In this document: positions 56,352-64,000 of the stretch, piece after piece | Position numbering within the stretch: position 1 is the stretch's first letter | Layout: each line of letters starts with the position of its first letter | Assembly: GCF_016615955.1 (NCBI RefSeq) | Contig: NZ_CP067113.1 | Coordinates: 1,364,001 to 1,428,000 of the forward strand | DNA: 64,000 nt | From: Luteimonas sp. MC1750 | GTDB taxonomy: Bacteria > Pseudomonadota > Gammaproteobacteria > Xanthomonadales > Xanthomonadaceae | Reading direction: 5' to 3' | Translations under genes and position numbers: made by a program | Notes under the pieces: model-generated | What the model was told of the DNA's origin: nothing | Databases searched by the model: none | The model's input: only the letters and a program-made list of their open reading frames with translations

Positions 56352-59300
56352 ATGGCGGGCACGCTGCGCCGCGCCCTGCGCCGTGCGCGGCGCGGCGCCT
56401 GGTACGCGGTCGCCATCGGCCTGGTGCTGATGGCGCTGGGCGCGGGCATCACCAGCCAGCTGCTGCCGCTGGCCGAGCGCCACCCCGACCGGGTCGCCGA
56501 CTGGCTGGGCCAGCGCGCCGGGAGGCCGGTGGCCTTCGACCACCTCGAGACCCAGTGGACCCGGCGCGGCCCGCTGCTGCGCGTCGACGGGCTGCGCATC
56601 GGCGAGGGCGACCATGCCATCGCCATCGGTGAAGCCGAGATCCTGGTGGCGCAGTACGCCGGCCTGCTGCCGGGGCGCTCGTTCACCGAGCTGCGCCTGC
56701 GCGGCCTCGAGCTGACCCTGGAGCGCGACGACGACGGGCGCTGGCAGGTGCGCGGATTGCCGGGCCAGGCGCAGTCGGGCGGCGACCCGTTCGCCGCGCT
56801 GGAGGGCCTGGGCGAACTGCAGGTCATCGACGGCGTGCTGGTGGTGGACGTTCCGGCGCTGGGCCTGCAGGCGCGCCTGGACGAGGTCGACCTGCGCCTG
56901 CGCGTGGACGGCGACCGGGTGCGCGCGGCGGCGCGTGCGTGGATGGTTCCCGGCGTCTCGCCGCTGGACATCACCGCCGAACTCGACCGCGGCAGCGGCG
57001 ATGCGCAGGCCTGGCTGGCGCTGCGCCGGGCCGATCTTTCGGCGTGGACGGCCCTGCGGGCGGGCGGCATCGCTGCGGCGGCGGGCACGGGCCGGGTCGA
57101 GGCCTGGGCCGACCTGCGCGGCTATCGGGTGGCCAGGGTGGACGTGCGCAGCGAACTCGAGGGCCTTCGGCTGCAGGGTGGCGGCGATGGTCCGGGCGCG
57201 CGCGAGGTCGCGCTGGGCGAGGTCGCGGTCCAGGCGCGCTGGACGGCGCTGGACGACGGCTGGCGCTTCGATGCGCCGCGCCTGCGCCTGGGCGCCAGCC
57301 CGGATGCCCAGGTCCTGGACGGACTGCTGGTTGCCGGCGGTGCCCGCCGCGCGCTGCTGGCCGACCGGATCGATGCCGGTGCGCTGCTGGACCTCGCGCC
57401 GCTGGTCCCCGGCGTGCCGGAGCGGCTGGCCACGTGGCTGGCCGAGGCGCGCGCCGGCGGCGTGCTGCACGCGGTGGAGGTCGTCGGGGACGCGGGCGGG
57501 GCGCTGCGCGCGCGCGCGCGGGTCGAGGGCCTGGGCTTCGCCGCGGTCGGCGACGCGCCGGGACTCGCCGGCCTGTCCGGACATCTCCAAGGCGACGCCG
57601 CGGGCCTGGTGTTCACGCCCGATCCCGCTGCGCCGGTCGTGTTCGACTGGCCCTCCGGCTTCGGTCCCCCGGCGCACGAGATCCGGCTTCGCGGCGACGT
57701 GACGGCGTGGCGCGATGGCGACGGCTGGCAGGTGCGGACCCCGGCGCTGCGCGTCGACGGGCAGGGCTATGGCGCGGCGGTGCGCGGCGGCCTGGTGTTC
57801 CAGGGCGACGGCACGCGGCCGGCGATCGACCTGGCCGCCGACGTCGACGAGGCGCAGGTGCCGGTGGCCCGCCGGTTCTGGATCCGCCACCTGATGTCCC
57901 CCGCGGCGGTGCACTGGTTGGATACCGCGCTGGTCGGCGGACGGGTCCTGGACGGGCGCGCGGTGGTCTCGGGCGACCTCGACGACTGGCCGTTCGAAGC
58001 GGCCGGCGGAACGGCCGGAGCAGGGCTGTTCCATGCCTCGGCGCGGCTCGAGGACGCGGAAGTGCTGTTCGATCCGGAGTGGCCGGCCGCCACCGCGCTG
58101 GATGGCCGGATCGACTTCGTTGCCGCCGGCTTCAGCCTGGACGGGCGGGCCCGCCTGGGCCAGGTGCTGGTGGCCTCGCTGCGCGCGGGCATCGCGGACT
58201 TCGGTGACCAGCCGCTGCGGGTCGACGCGGAGTTCGCCGCCGATGCGGCTCCGGTGCTGGCCCTGCTGCAGGCCAGCCCCCTGCGCGAGGGCCGCGAAGA
58301 GATCTTGGACGCGCTGTCGGCCACGGGTCCGCTGCGCGCGAGCTTCGGCCTGGTGCTGCCGCTCGGCAACGGCGACGCGGGCGACGGCCCGCGCATCCGC
58401 GGCCGGGTCGCGCTGGCCGGTGCGCGCCTGGCCGAGACGCGCTGGGACCTGGCCTTCGATGACGTGCGCGGCGAAGCCCGCTACGACCAGGCCGGCTTCA
58501 GCGCGCGCGGGCTGCGCGTGCGCCGCGACGGCCAGCCGGGGGTGCTGTCGCTGCGCGCGGGCGAGGGGCATGTGCAGTCGCCCGCCATGGGCTTCGAGGC
58601 CGAGCTGCAGGCCAGCCTGGACTCGTCCGAACTCGCCGCGCGCGCGCCGCAGCTGGCGTGGCTGGGCGCGCGCCTGGACGGTCGCTCGGACTGGACCCTG
58701 GCGCTGGGGCTGCCGGCGGATGCGGGAGGCGACGGTGCGGGCGGGCAGCTGCAGCTGCGCTCCAACCTGGTCGGCACGCGGCTGTCGCTGCCGGAGCCGC
58801 TGGGCAAGCCGGCGGCCGAGGCGCTGCCGGCGCGCATCGACCTCAAGCTGCCGCTGGGCGAGGACGACGTCGACGTGGTGCTGGGCGGCCGCGTCGCGCT
58901 GCGTGCCCGCAGCCGCGGCGGACGGACGGGCGTCCTGGCCGTCCTTGGGCGCGACCGCGTCGACGCCGCGCCCCCGGACGCGGGCATCCGCATCACCGGA
59001 CGCACGCCGGTGCTGGACGCCGTCGCCTGGGCCGGCCTGTTCGGCGGCGGCGACGCGGCGGGCGACGGCCAAGGCCTCGCGCTGCAGGGCATCGACCTGC
59101 TGGCCGATCGCCTGCAGCTCCTCGGCGGCACCTTCCCCGCCACCAGGGTGGTCGCGCGACCCGAGCGTGGGCTCACGCGCATCCGCTTCGACGGCCCGGC
59201 GCTGGCCGGGACGGCGTCGATTCCGGAGGCGGACGGCGCCACGGTTTCCGCGCGCGTCGAGCGCCTGCACTGGCGCAGCGCAGCTGGCACCGGCCCGTCG

Positions 59301-60266
59301 GCCGAGCGCCCGGGTACGTCGGGGGGACATGGTCCGGCCAGCGATGCGCGGGCGGCGTCCGGCACCGCTGCCAACGCGTCGCCCGCCGACGCCGACATCG
59401 ACCCGGGGGCGATCCCGCCCCTGGACATCGTCGTCGACGACCTGCGCGTGGCGGACTCGCCCCTCGGTCGCGTCGAGCTGCGTACCCGGCCCGCGGCCGG
59501 CGGGCTGCAGGTCGACACCTTCCGGCTGCGCGCACCGCGGCAGTCCATCGACGTCGAGGGGGCGTGGACCGGACGCGGTGCCGACGCGCGGACGCGGATG
59601 CAGGTGGCGGTGGACAGCGGCGACTTCGGCGCGCTGCTCGGCGGCCTCGGCCTGGGTGGTCGCCTCAAGGGCGGCGACGGCACGGCGCGCTTCGACGCCA
59701 GCTGGCCGGGATCGCCGGCCGGCTTCCGGCTGGGCGAGCTGGAGGGCAGCCTGGCGCTGGTGGTCAAGGACGGCCAGCTGGTCGAGGTCGAACCGGGGGC
59801 CGGGCGCTTCCTCGGCCTGCTCAGCGTGGCCGAGCTGCCGCGCAGGCTCATGCTGGACTTCCGCGACTTCTTCTCCCGCGGCTTCGCCTTCAACCGCATC
59901 GAGGGCACGGTGCGCTTCGCCGACGGTCTTGCGCGCAGCGAATCGCTGGTGATCGACGGCGCCGCGGCCGAGATCCACATCGGCGGCAGCGCCAACCTGC
60001 GCGCGCAGACCTACGACCAGGTGATCGAGGTGCAGCCGCGCACCGGCGGCCTGCTGACGGCGGTGGGCGCGCTCACCGCGGGCCCGGTCGGGGCGGCGGT
60101 CGGCGCGGTGGCCAATGCGGTGTTCGAGAAGCCGCTCGGGCGCATGGGTGCGCGGACCTACCATGTCACCGGTCCGTGGAAGGACCCGAAGGTGGTGGTG
60201 GAAGGCAAGGACGCCGCGCCCGCGGACGCCACGCCTCCGGACACCTCGGCGAAGCCCGTACCGTGA
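56352..60266 (+). CDS. yhdP: YhdP-family AsmA-like phospholipid transport protein
   Basis: A 1304-aa periplasm-spanning protein with an N-terminal membrane anchor (about 18-38, VAIGLVLMALGAGITSQLLPL). The central region is long and repetitive with beta-rich segments, and the C terminus carries the DUF3971/AsmA-type block (FLGLLSVAELPRRLMLDFRDFFSRGFAFNRIEGTVRFADG). YhdP in E. coli works with TamB and YdbH to move phospholipids to the outer membrane. Its place between rng and tldD is the conserved one. Confidence 0.92.
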   Translation: MAGTLRRALRRARRGAWYAVAIGLVLMALGAGITSQLLPLAERHPDRVADWLGQRAGRPVAFDHLETQWTRRGPLLRVDGLRIGEGDHAIAIGEAEILVAQYAGLLPGRSFTELRLRGLELTLERDDDGRWQVRGLPGQAQSGGDPFAALEGLGELQVIDGVLVVDVPALGLQARLDEVDLRLRVDGDRVRAAARAWMVPGVSPLDITAELDRGSGDAQAWLALRRADLSAWTALRAGGIAAAAGTGRVEAWADLRGYRVARVDVRSELEGLRLQGGGDGPGAREVALGEVAVQARWTALDDGWRFDAPRLRLGASPDAQVLDGLLVAGGARRALLADRIDAGALLDLAPLVPGVPERLATWLAEARAGGVLHAVEVVGDAGGALRARARVEGLGFAAVGDAPGLAGLSGHLQGDAAGLVFTPDPAAPVVFDWPSGFGPPAHEIRLRGDVTAWRDGDGWQVRTPALRVDGQGYGAAVRGGLVFQGDGTRPAIDLAADVDEAQVPVARRFWIRHLMSPAAVHWLDTALVGGRVLDGRAVVSGDLDDWPFEAAGGTAGAGLFHASARLEDAEVLFDPEWPAATALDGRIDFVAAGFSLDGRARLGQVLVASLRAGIADFGDQPLRVDAEFAADAAPVLALLQASPLREGREEILDALSATGPLRASFGLVLPLGNGDAGDGPRIRGRVALAGARLAETRWDLAFDDVRGEARYDQAGFSARGLRVRRDGQPGVLSLRAGEGHVQSPAMGFEAELQASLDSSELAARAPQLAWLGARLDGRSDWTLALGLPADAGGDGAGGQLQLRSNLVGTRLSLPEPLGKPAAEALPARIDLKLPLGEDDVDVVLGGRVALRARSRGGRTGVLAVLGRDRVDAAPPDAGIRITGRTPVLDAVAWAGLFGGGDAAGDGQGLALQGIDLLADRLQLLGGTFPATRVVARPERGLTRIRFDGPALAGTASIPEADGATVSARVERLHWRSAAGTGPSAERPGTSGGHGPASDARAASGTAANASPADADIDPGAIPPLDIVVDDLRVADSPLGRVELRTRPAAGGLQVDTFRLRAPRQSIDVEGAWTGRGADARTRMQVAVDSGDFGALLGGLGLGGRLKGGDGTARFDASWPGSPAGFRLGELEGSLALVVKDGQLVEVEPGAGRFLGLLSVAELPRRLMLDFRDFFSRGFAFNRIEGTVRFADGLARSESLVIDGAAAEIHIGGSANLRAQTYDQVIEVQPRTGGLLTAVGALTAGPVGAAVGAVANAVFEKPLGRMGARTYHVTGPWKDPKVVVEGKDAAPADATPPDTSAKPVP

Positions 60267-60267
60267 A

Positions 60268-60299
60268 GGGGTCGCCCGCGCCCTGCGGCGGCGCGACCC
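60268..60299 (+). other. hairpin between yhdP and tldD
   Basis: GGGTCGC (60269-60275) pairs with GCGACCC (60293-60299), with an inner CGCC-ctgc-GGCG stem. There is no T-run. It may partly terminate or stabilise the yhdP message before tldD. Confidence 0.4.
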
Positions 60300-60362
60300 G
60301 CCTTGAAGCACCGACGACATGCCCGCACCTCTCACCTTGACCCTTCGCAGCCGGACCCCCTC

Positions 60363-61805
60363 ATGACCCAAGCCCTCGAGATCGCCCAGTCACGCCTGCT
60401 GCTGCCCGTGGGCCTGGACGTGTCGGGGTTGGAGCGCGCGTTCGGCACCCTGCTGGGCCCGGGCATCGACTTCGGCGACCTCTATTTCCAGCACGCGCGG
60501 CGCGAAAGCTGGACGGTGGAGGACGGCATCGTGCGCGACGGCGCGCACTCGATCGAGCAGGGCGTGGGCGTGCGCGCGATCAGCGGCGAGAAGACCGGCT
60601 TCGCCTATGCCGACGACATCGATGCGCAGTCCCTGCTGGCCGCGGCCGGATCGGCGCGGGCGATCGCGCGCAGCGGCAGCGAGCACCGCGTGCAGGCGCT
60701 GGTGCCGGCCGGCGCGCGCGCGCTGTACCCGGCCGAAGATCCGATCGACGGCATGGCCAACGACGCCAAGGTCGAGGCCCTGCGGCGCGTCGACCGCCTG
60801 CTGCGCGCCGCCGACCCGCGGGTGAAGCAGGTGATGGTGAGCCTGTCGGGCGGTGTCGACACGATGCTGGTGGCGCGCTCGGACGGCGTGGTCGCGGGCG
60901 ACGTGCGGCCGCTGGTGCGGCTCAATATCCAGGTGATCGTGGAGCAGGGCGGGCGGCGCGAGACCGGCTCCGCCGGCTACGGCGGCCGGCACGGCTACGA
61001 AGCGCTGCTCGGCGACGGCCGCCCGGAGCACTTCGCGCGCGAGGCGCTGCGCCAGGCCCTGCTCAACCTCGAAGCCATCGATGCGCCGGCCGGGGTGATG
61101 CCGGTCGTGCTGGGCAGCGGCTGGCCCGGGGTGCTGCTGCATGAAGCGGTCGGCCATGGCCTCGAGGGCGACTTCAACCGCAAGGGCACCAGCACCTACG
61201 CCGGCCGCATGGGCCAGCGCGTGGCCGCACCGGGCGTGACCATCGTCGACGACGGCACCCTCGACAACCGCCGCGGCTCGCTCAACGTCGACGACGAGGG
61301 CACACCCACGCAGTGCACCACGCTGATCGAGGACGGCGTGCTCACCGGCTACATGCAGGACACGCTCAACGCGCGCCTGATGGGCGTGGCGCCGACCGGC
61401 AACGGCCGCCGCGAATCCTTCGCGCACCTGGTGATGCCGCGCATGACCAACACCTACATGCGCGCCGGGCAGGACGATCCCGCCGACATGATCCGCTCGG
61501 TGAAGAAGGGCCTGTACGCGGTCAACTTCGGCGGCGGCCAGGTCGACATCACCAGCGGCAAGTACGTGTTCTCGGCGACCGAGGCCTATCTGATCGAAGA
61601 CGGCAAGGTCACCGCGCCGGTGAAGGGCGCGACCCTGATCGGCAACGGCCCCGAGACGATGCAGAAGGTGCGCATGGTCGGCCACGACATGGCGCTCGAC
61701 GACGGCGTCGGCACCTGCGGCAAGGATGGCCAGAGCGTGCCGGTGGGCGTCGGCCAGCCCTCGCTGCTGATCGACGGCATCACCGTTGGCGGCACCCGCG
61801 CCTGA
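60363..61805 (+). CDS. tldD: metalloprotease TldD
   Basis: A 480-aa catalytic subunit of the TldD-PmbA(TldE) protease, which processes modified peptides such as microcin B17 and degrades CcdA. The zinc-binding motif HEAVGH (260-265, HExxxH) is present in WPGVLLHEAVGHGLEGDF. The partner lies 775 bases downstream, beyond three REP copies and the opposite-strand darP. No leader-peptide or modification genes are nearby, so a housekeeping role is likely. Confidence 0.96.
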   Translation: MTQALEIAQSRLLLPVGLDVSGLERAFGTLLGPGIDFGDLYFQHARRESWTVEDGIVRDGAHSIEQGVGVRAISGEKTGFAYADDIDAQSLLAAAGSARAIARSGSEHRVQALVPAGARALYPAEDPIDGMANDAKVEALRRVDRLLRAADPRVKQVMVSLSGGVDTMLVARSDGVVAGDVRPLVRLNIQVIVEQGGRRETGSAGYGGRHGYEALLGDGRPEHFAREALRQALLNLEAIDAPAGVMPVVLGSGWPGVLLHEAVGHGLEGDFNRKGTSTYAGRMGQRVAAPGVTIVDDGTLDNRRGSLNVDDEGTPTQCTTLIEDGVLTGYMQDTLNARLMGVAPTGNGRRESFAHLVMPRMTNTYMRAGQDDPADMIRSVKKGLYAVNFGGGQVDITSGKYVFSATEAYLIEDGKVTAPVKGATLIGNGPETMQKVRMVGHDMALDDGVGTCGKDGQSVPVGVGQPSLLIDGITVGGTRA

Positions 61806-61835
61806 TGCCGAGCGTTCCCCAACCGCGCCACATCC

Positions 61836-61968
61836 CTGTAGGAGCGGCTACAGCCGCGATGGCAGCAACGCGCCAATACCCTGCAGGAGCGGCTACAGCC
61901 GCGATGCGCGCGAAGCCTGCGGTGCAGGCGAAGCGGCGACGCGATCGCGGCTGTAGCCGCTCCTACAG
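61836..61968. repeat. three REP-like palindromes, last overlapping darP stop
   Basis: Forward copies at 61836-61860 and 61881-61905 (the second with CTGCAG), and a reverse copy at 61944-61968. The third overlaps the end of darP: the repeat's CTGTAG supplies that gene's last Leu codon and TAG stop. The forward and reverse copies can pair, forming a hairpin between the convergent tldD and darP genes. Confidence 0.9.
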
Positions 61969-62529
61969 GGAGGGGTCTTCAGCGTCGTCGCCGTCGGGGG
62001 GGGCGTTGTCAGCGTCCAGCAGCACGCGGACTTCGCGGTACAGCTCGCGGAAGGCGCGCGGCGGCTTGCCGGCCTTGCGTTCGGCCAGGGTGTTGCGCAC
62101 CAGCTGGCGGATGCGCTGGCTGTCGGCGGCGGGGAATTCGTCGATCAGCGCCGACAGCGCGTCGCTGCCGTCCTCGCCCAGCAGGCGCTCGCGCCAGGCC
62201 TCGGCGCGGTGCAGGCGCGCGGTGTCCAGGCGTGCGGCTTCGCCGTCGGTGTCGAGCGCGTCGCGCAGCGCGTCCAGCGCCTCCTCGTCCTCGCGCCGCA
62301 GCTGCTTGGCGAGAAAGGCGATCTCGCGCTTGCGCGCGATGTTGGAGGTGATGCGGCGCGCCTGGGCGATGAAGGGCAGCAGATGCTCGCCCAGTGGCAG
62401 CTTCGCCAGCCGGCCCGGGTCGAGTTCGACCAGCTGCCGGGCCAGCTCCAGCACGTCCAGCGCTTCGCGGCGCTGGGCGCTGCGGCTGGGTCCGAGGAAG
62501 TCGCCGGTATCGTCGTCCTTGCCACGCAT
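61963..62529 (-). CDS. darP: ribosome-associated protein DarP (YjgA, DUF615)
   Basis: A 188-aa protein needed for late 50S subunit assembly. The motif SRSAQRREALDVLELARQLVELDPGRLAKLPL and helices IARKREIAFLAKQLRRE are the DUF615 signature. Its last residues (PSL-stop) come from the REP copy at 61944-61968. It is divergent from pmbA, leaving 50 bases. Confidence 0.95.
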   Translation of the reverse strand: MRGKDDDTGDFLGPSRSAQRREALDVLELARQLVELDPGRLAKLPLGEHLLPFIAQARRITSNIARKREIAFLAKQLRREDEEALDALRDALDTDGEAARLDTARLHRAEAWRERLLGEDGSDALSALIDEFPAADSQRIRQLVRNTLAERKAGKPPRAFRELYREVRVLLDADNAPPDGDDAEDPSL

Positions 62530-62579
62530 GTCGTCCCAGCCGCCCGTTCAATCATTCAAGAACCCCGAAGGATAAGGCA

Positions 62580-63950
62580 TTGACCACCGCCATCACCGCA
62601 GACCGCGCCCTCCACGACGACAGCCGCGAGCGCCTGGCGCGGCTGGAAGGCATCGCCGGCCAGCTGCTGGAGCGCTGCCGCGCCGCCGGCGCCAGCCAGG
62701 CCGAAGTCTCCTGCAGCGAGGACCGCGGCCTGGAGGTCAACGTGCGCATGGGCGAGGTCGAGTCGGTGGAATCGACCCGCGACCGCGGGATCGGGGTCAC
62801 GGTCTACTTCGGCAAGCGCAGGGGCAGCGCCAGCACCGCCGACCTGCGCGAGGAGAGCCTGGCCGCCACCGTCGAGCAGGCCTGCGCGATCGCCCGCCAC
62901 ACCGAGGACGATGCCGCCTCGGGCCTGGCCGATGCTTCGCTGATGGCGCGCGACCCGCGCGAGTTCGACGCCTGGCATCCCTGGGACATCGACGCGCGGC
63001 AGGCGATCGAGCTGGCGCTTGCCGCCGAGCAGGCCGGTCGCGACGCCGATCCGCTGATCGCGAATTCGGACGGTGCCGGCGTGGGCAGCGGCGCCTCGCT
63101 GTCGGTCTATGCCAACTCGCACGGCTTCGTCGGTGCCGAACGCGCCAGCCACCACAGCCTGTCGTGCGCGCTGATCGCCGGCGAAGGCGACGCGATGCAG
63201 CGGGACGGCTGGTACAGCTACGCGCTGGCCCCGGGCGACCTCGAGCCCGCGGCCGCGATCGGGCGCAGCGCGGCCCGGCGCACCGTCGAGCGGCTCGATC
63301 CGCGCCCGCTCGCCACCGGCCGCTACCCGGTGCTGTTCTCGGCCGAGGTGGCGCGCTCGCTGATCGGCCACCTGCTGGGCGCGGTCTCGGGCGGCGCGCT
63401 CTACCGTGGCGCCAGCTTCCTGGTCGACGCCGCCGGCACCCGGCTGTTCCCGGACTGGTTCGCGATCCACGAGCGTCCGTTCCTGCAGCGCGGCCTGCGC
63501 TCGGCGGCCTTCGACGCCGAAGGCGTGGCCACCCGCGAGGCCCCGCTGGTGGAGGCCGGCGTGCTGCAGCGCTACGTCCTCGGCAGCTACAGCGCCCGGC
63601 GCCTGGGCCTGGAGACCACCGCCAACGCCGGTGGCGTGCACAACCTCGAGGTCGCCGCGAACGCCGGCAGCCTCGAAGACATGGCGCGCGACATGGGTCG
63701 TGGCCTGCTCGTCACCAGCCTGATGGGGCAGGGCGTCAACACCGTCACCGGCGACTACTCGCGTGGCGCGGCGGGCTTCCTGGTCGAGGGCGGCACGATC
63801 GTGCATCCGGTCGACGGCATCACCATTGCCGGCAACCTGCGCGACATGTTCATGGCGATCGAGGCGGTCGGCCGCGACGTCGATCCACGCTCGCACATCC
63901 GCACCGGATCGATCCTGGTGGGCGCGATGACCGTGGCCGGCGTGGGGTGA
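62580..63950 (+). CDS. pmbA: metalloprotease subunit PmbA (TldE)
   Basis: A 456-aa partner of TldD. The TTG start is supported by an AAGGA site eight bases upstream and gives MTTAITADRALHDDSRERL, close to known N termini. As expected for this subunit, the HExxxH site of TldD is absent (SAEVARSLIGHLLGAVSGGALYRG occupies the place). NSDGAGVGSGASLSVYANSHGFVG and TTANAGGVHNLEV are family features. The last 50 bases of the window after its stop show no recognisable feature. Confidence 0.95.
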   Translation: MTTAITADRALHDDSRERLARLEGIAGQLLERCRAAGASQAEVSCSEDRGLEVNVRMGEVESVESTRDRGIGVTVYFGKRRGSASTADLREESLAATVEQACAIARHTEDDAASGLADASLMARDPREFDAWHPWDIDARQAIELALAAEQAGRDADPLIANSDGAGVGSGASLSVYANSHGFVGAERASHHSLSCALIAGEGDAMQRDGWYSYALAPGDLEPAAAIGRSAARRTVERLDPRPLATGRYPVLFSAEVARSLIGHLLGAVSGGALYRGASFLVDAAGTRLFPDWFAIHERPFLQRGLRSAAFDAEGVATREAPLVEAGVLQRYVLGSYSARRLGLETTANAGGVHNLEVAANAGSLEDMARDMGRGLLVTSLMGQGVNTVTGDYSRGAAGFLVEGGTIVHPVDGITIAGNLRDMFMAIEAVGRDVDPRSHIRTGSILVGAMTVAGVG

Positions 63951-64000
63951 TCAGACTTTACTTTCACGATTTGCGGCGATAGCTTGTCCCCCGTTACAGG

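Noticed and set aside
54720..60371. Very long open frame on the minus strand (about 1880 codons)
   Set aside because: It is antisense to maf, rng and yhdP, all recognisable. Its His/Arg/Gly/Ala-rich composition is typical of shadow frames in high-GC genes.
60363..63950. TldD-PmbA as part of a modified-peptide (RiPP) cluster
   Set aside because: No precursor peptide or modification enzyme lies nearby, and the genes sit in their usual housekeeping neighbourhood.

Overview
The window is a typical high-GC gammaproteobacterial chromosome segment. The gene content and order point to the Lysobacteraceae/Xanthomonadaceae (Luteimonas, Lysobacter, Pseudoxanthomonas and relatives). Pointers are a TonB-dependent receptor of the Xanthomonas/Caulobacter type, paired M13 metallopeptidases, the queA-tgt-yajC-secD-secF and leuS-lptE-holA-nadD-rsfS-rlmH / maf-rng-yhdP-tldD blocks, and many copies of an extragenic palindrome with the core CTGTAGGAGCGGCTACAG. 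Coding density is high. I see no rRNA, tRNA, CRISPR array, prophage or intact insertion sequence. The genus is inferred; no database was searched.

Layout. 1-4.3 kb: end of a ferredoxin gene, gamma-glutamyltransferase, an MBL-fold hydrolase, a membrane-anchored winged-helix regulator, and upp. 4.4-9.6 kb: a same-strand cassette of TonB-dependent receptor, beta-propeller phytase-like lipoprotein and purple-acid-phosphatase-like enzyme, which reads as a phytate or organophosphate scavenging system. 9.8-11.9 kb: a class III aminotransferase divergent from an Lrp/AsnC regulator. 11.9-21.5 kb: queA, then a Fur-box-preceded ferric-iron ABC transporter (three genes), then tgt-yajC-secD-secF and a strong terminator. 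21.5-22.3 kb: 863 bases without a gene, carrying one copy of a 112-bp repeat element and a large inverted repeat. 22.3-32.5 kb: suhB and trmJ (divergent), a periplasmic PhnD-like binding protein coupled to a membrane GGDEF-EAL protein, ExoD and CNNM/CorC-type membrane proteins, a DUF47-Pit phosphate pair behind a candidate Pho box, and an orphan GT-C-like membrane protein. 32.5-39 kb: a small unknown, an alkyltransferase-like protein, a rhomboid protease and two M13 peptidases flanking the second 112-bp element. 39-46.5 kb: rhlE, a Ser/Thr kinase fused to a formylglycine-generating-enzyme-like domain, a DUF4442 protein, CnoX-like thioredoxin-TPR, a DUF998 protein and a CHASE3-GAF-GGDEF cyclase. 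46.5-64 kb: leuS-lptE-holA-nadD-rsfS-rlmH, tonB-like and SIMPL genes on the opposite strand, then maf-rng-yhdP-tldD, darP and pmbA.

How the genes connect. Two themes recur. Phosphate: the phytase cassette, a PhnD-like sensor, and DUF47-Pit behind a Pho-box-like site. Cyclic-di-GMP: one GGDEF-EAL and one CHASE3-GAF-GGDEF protein. The most unusual signal is not a gene. It is the pair of 112-bp elements (21566-21677 and 36333-36444), identical except for four positions that all lie in one hairpin and include a compensatory base-pair change. Each carries a Shine-Dalgarno-like run, the hairpin and an ATG in the same arrangement. A second genome-scale signal is five genes whose -10-like hexamer lies exactly six bases before the ATG with no ribosome binding site, suggesting leaderless mRNAs.
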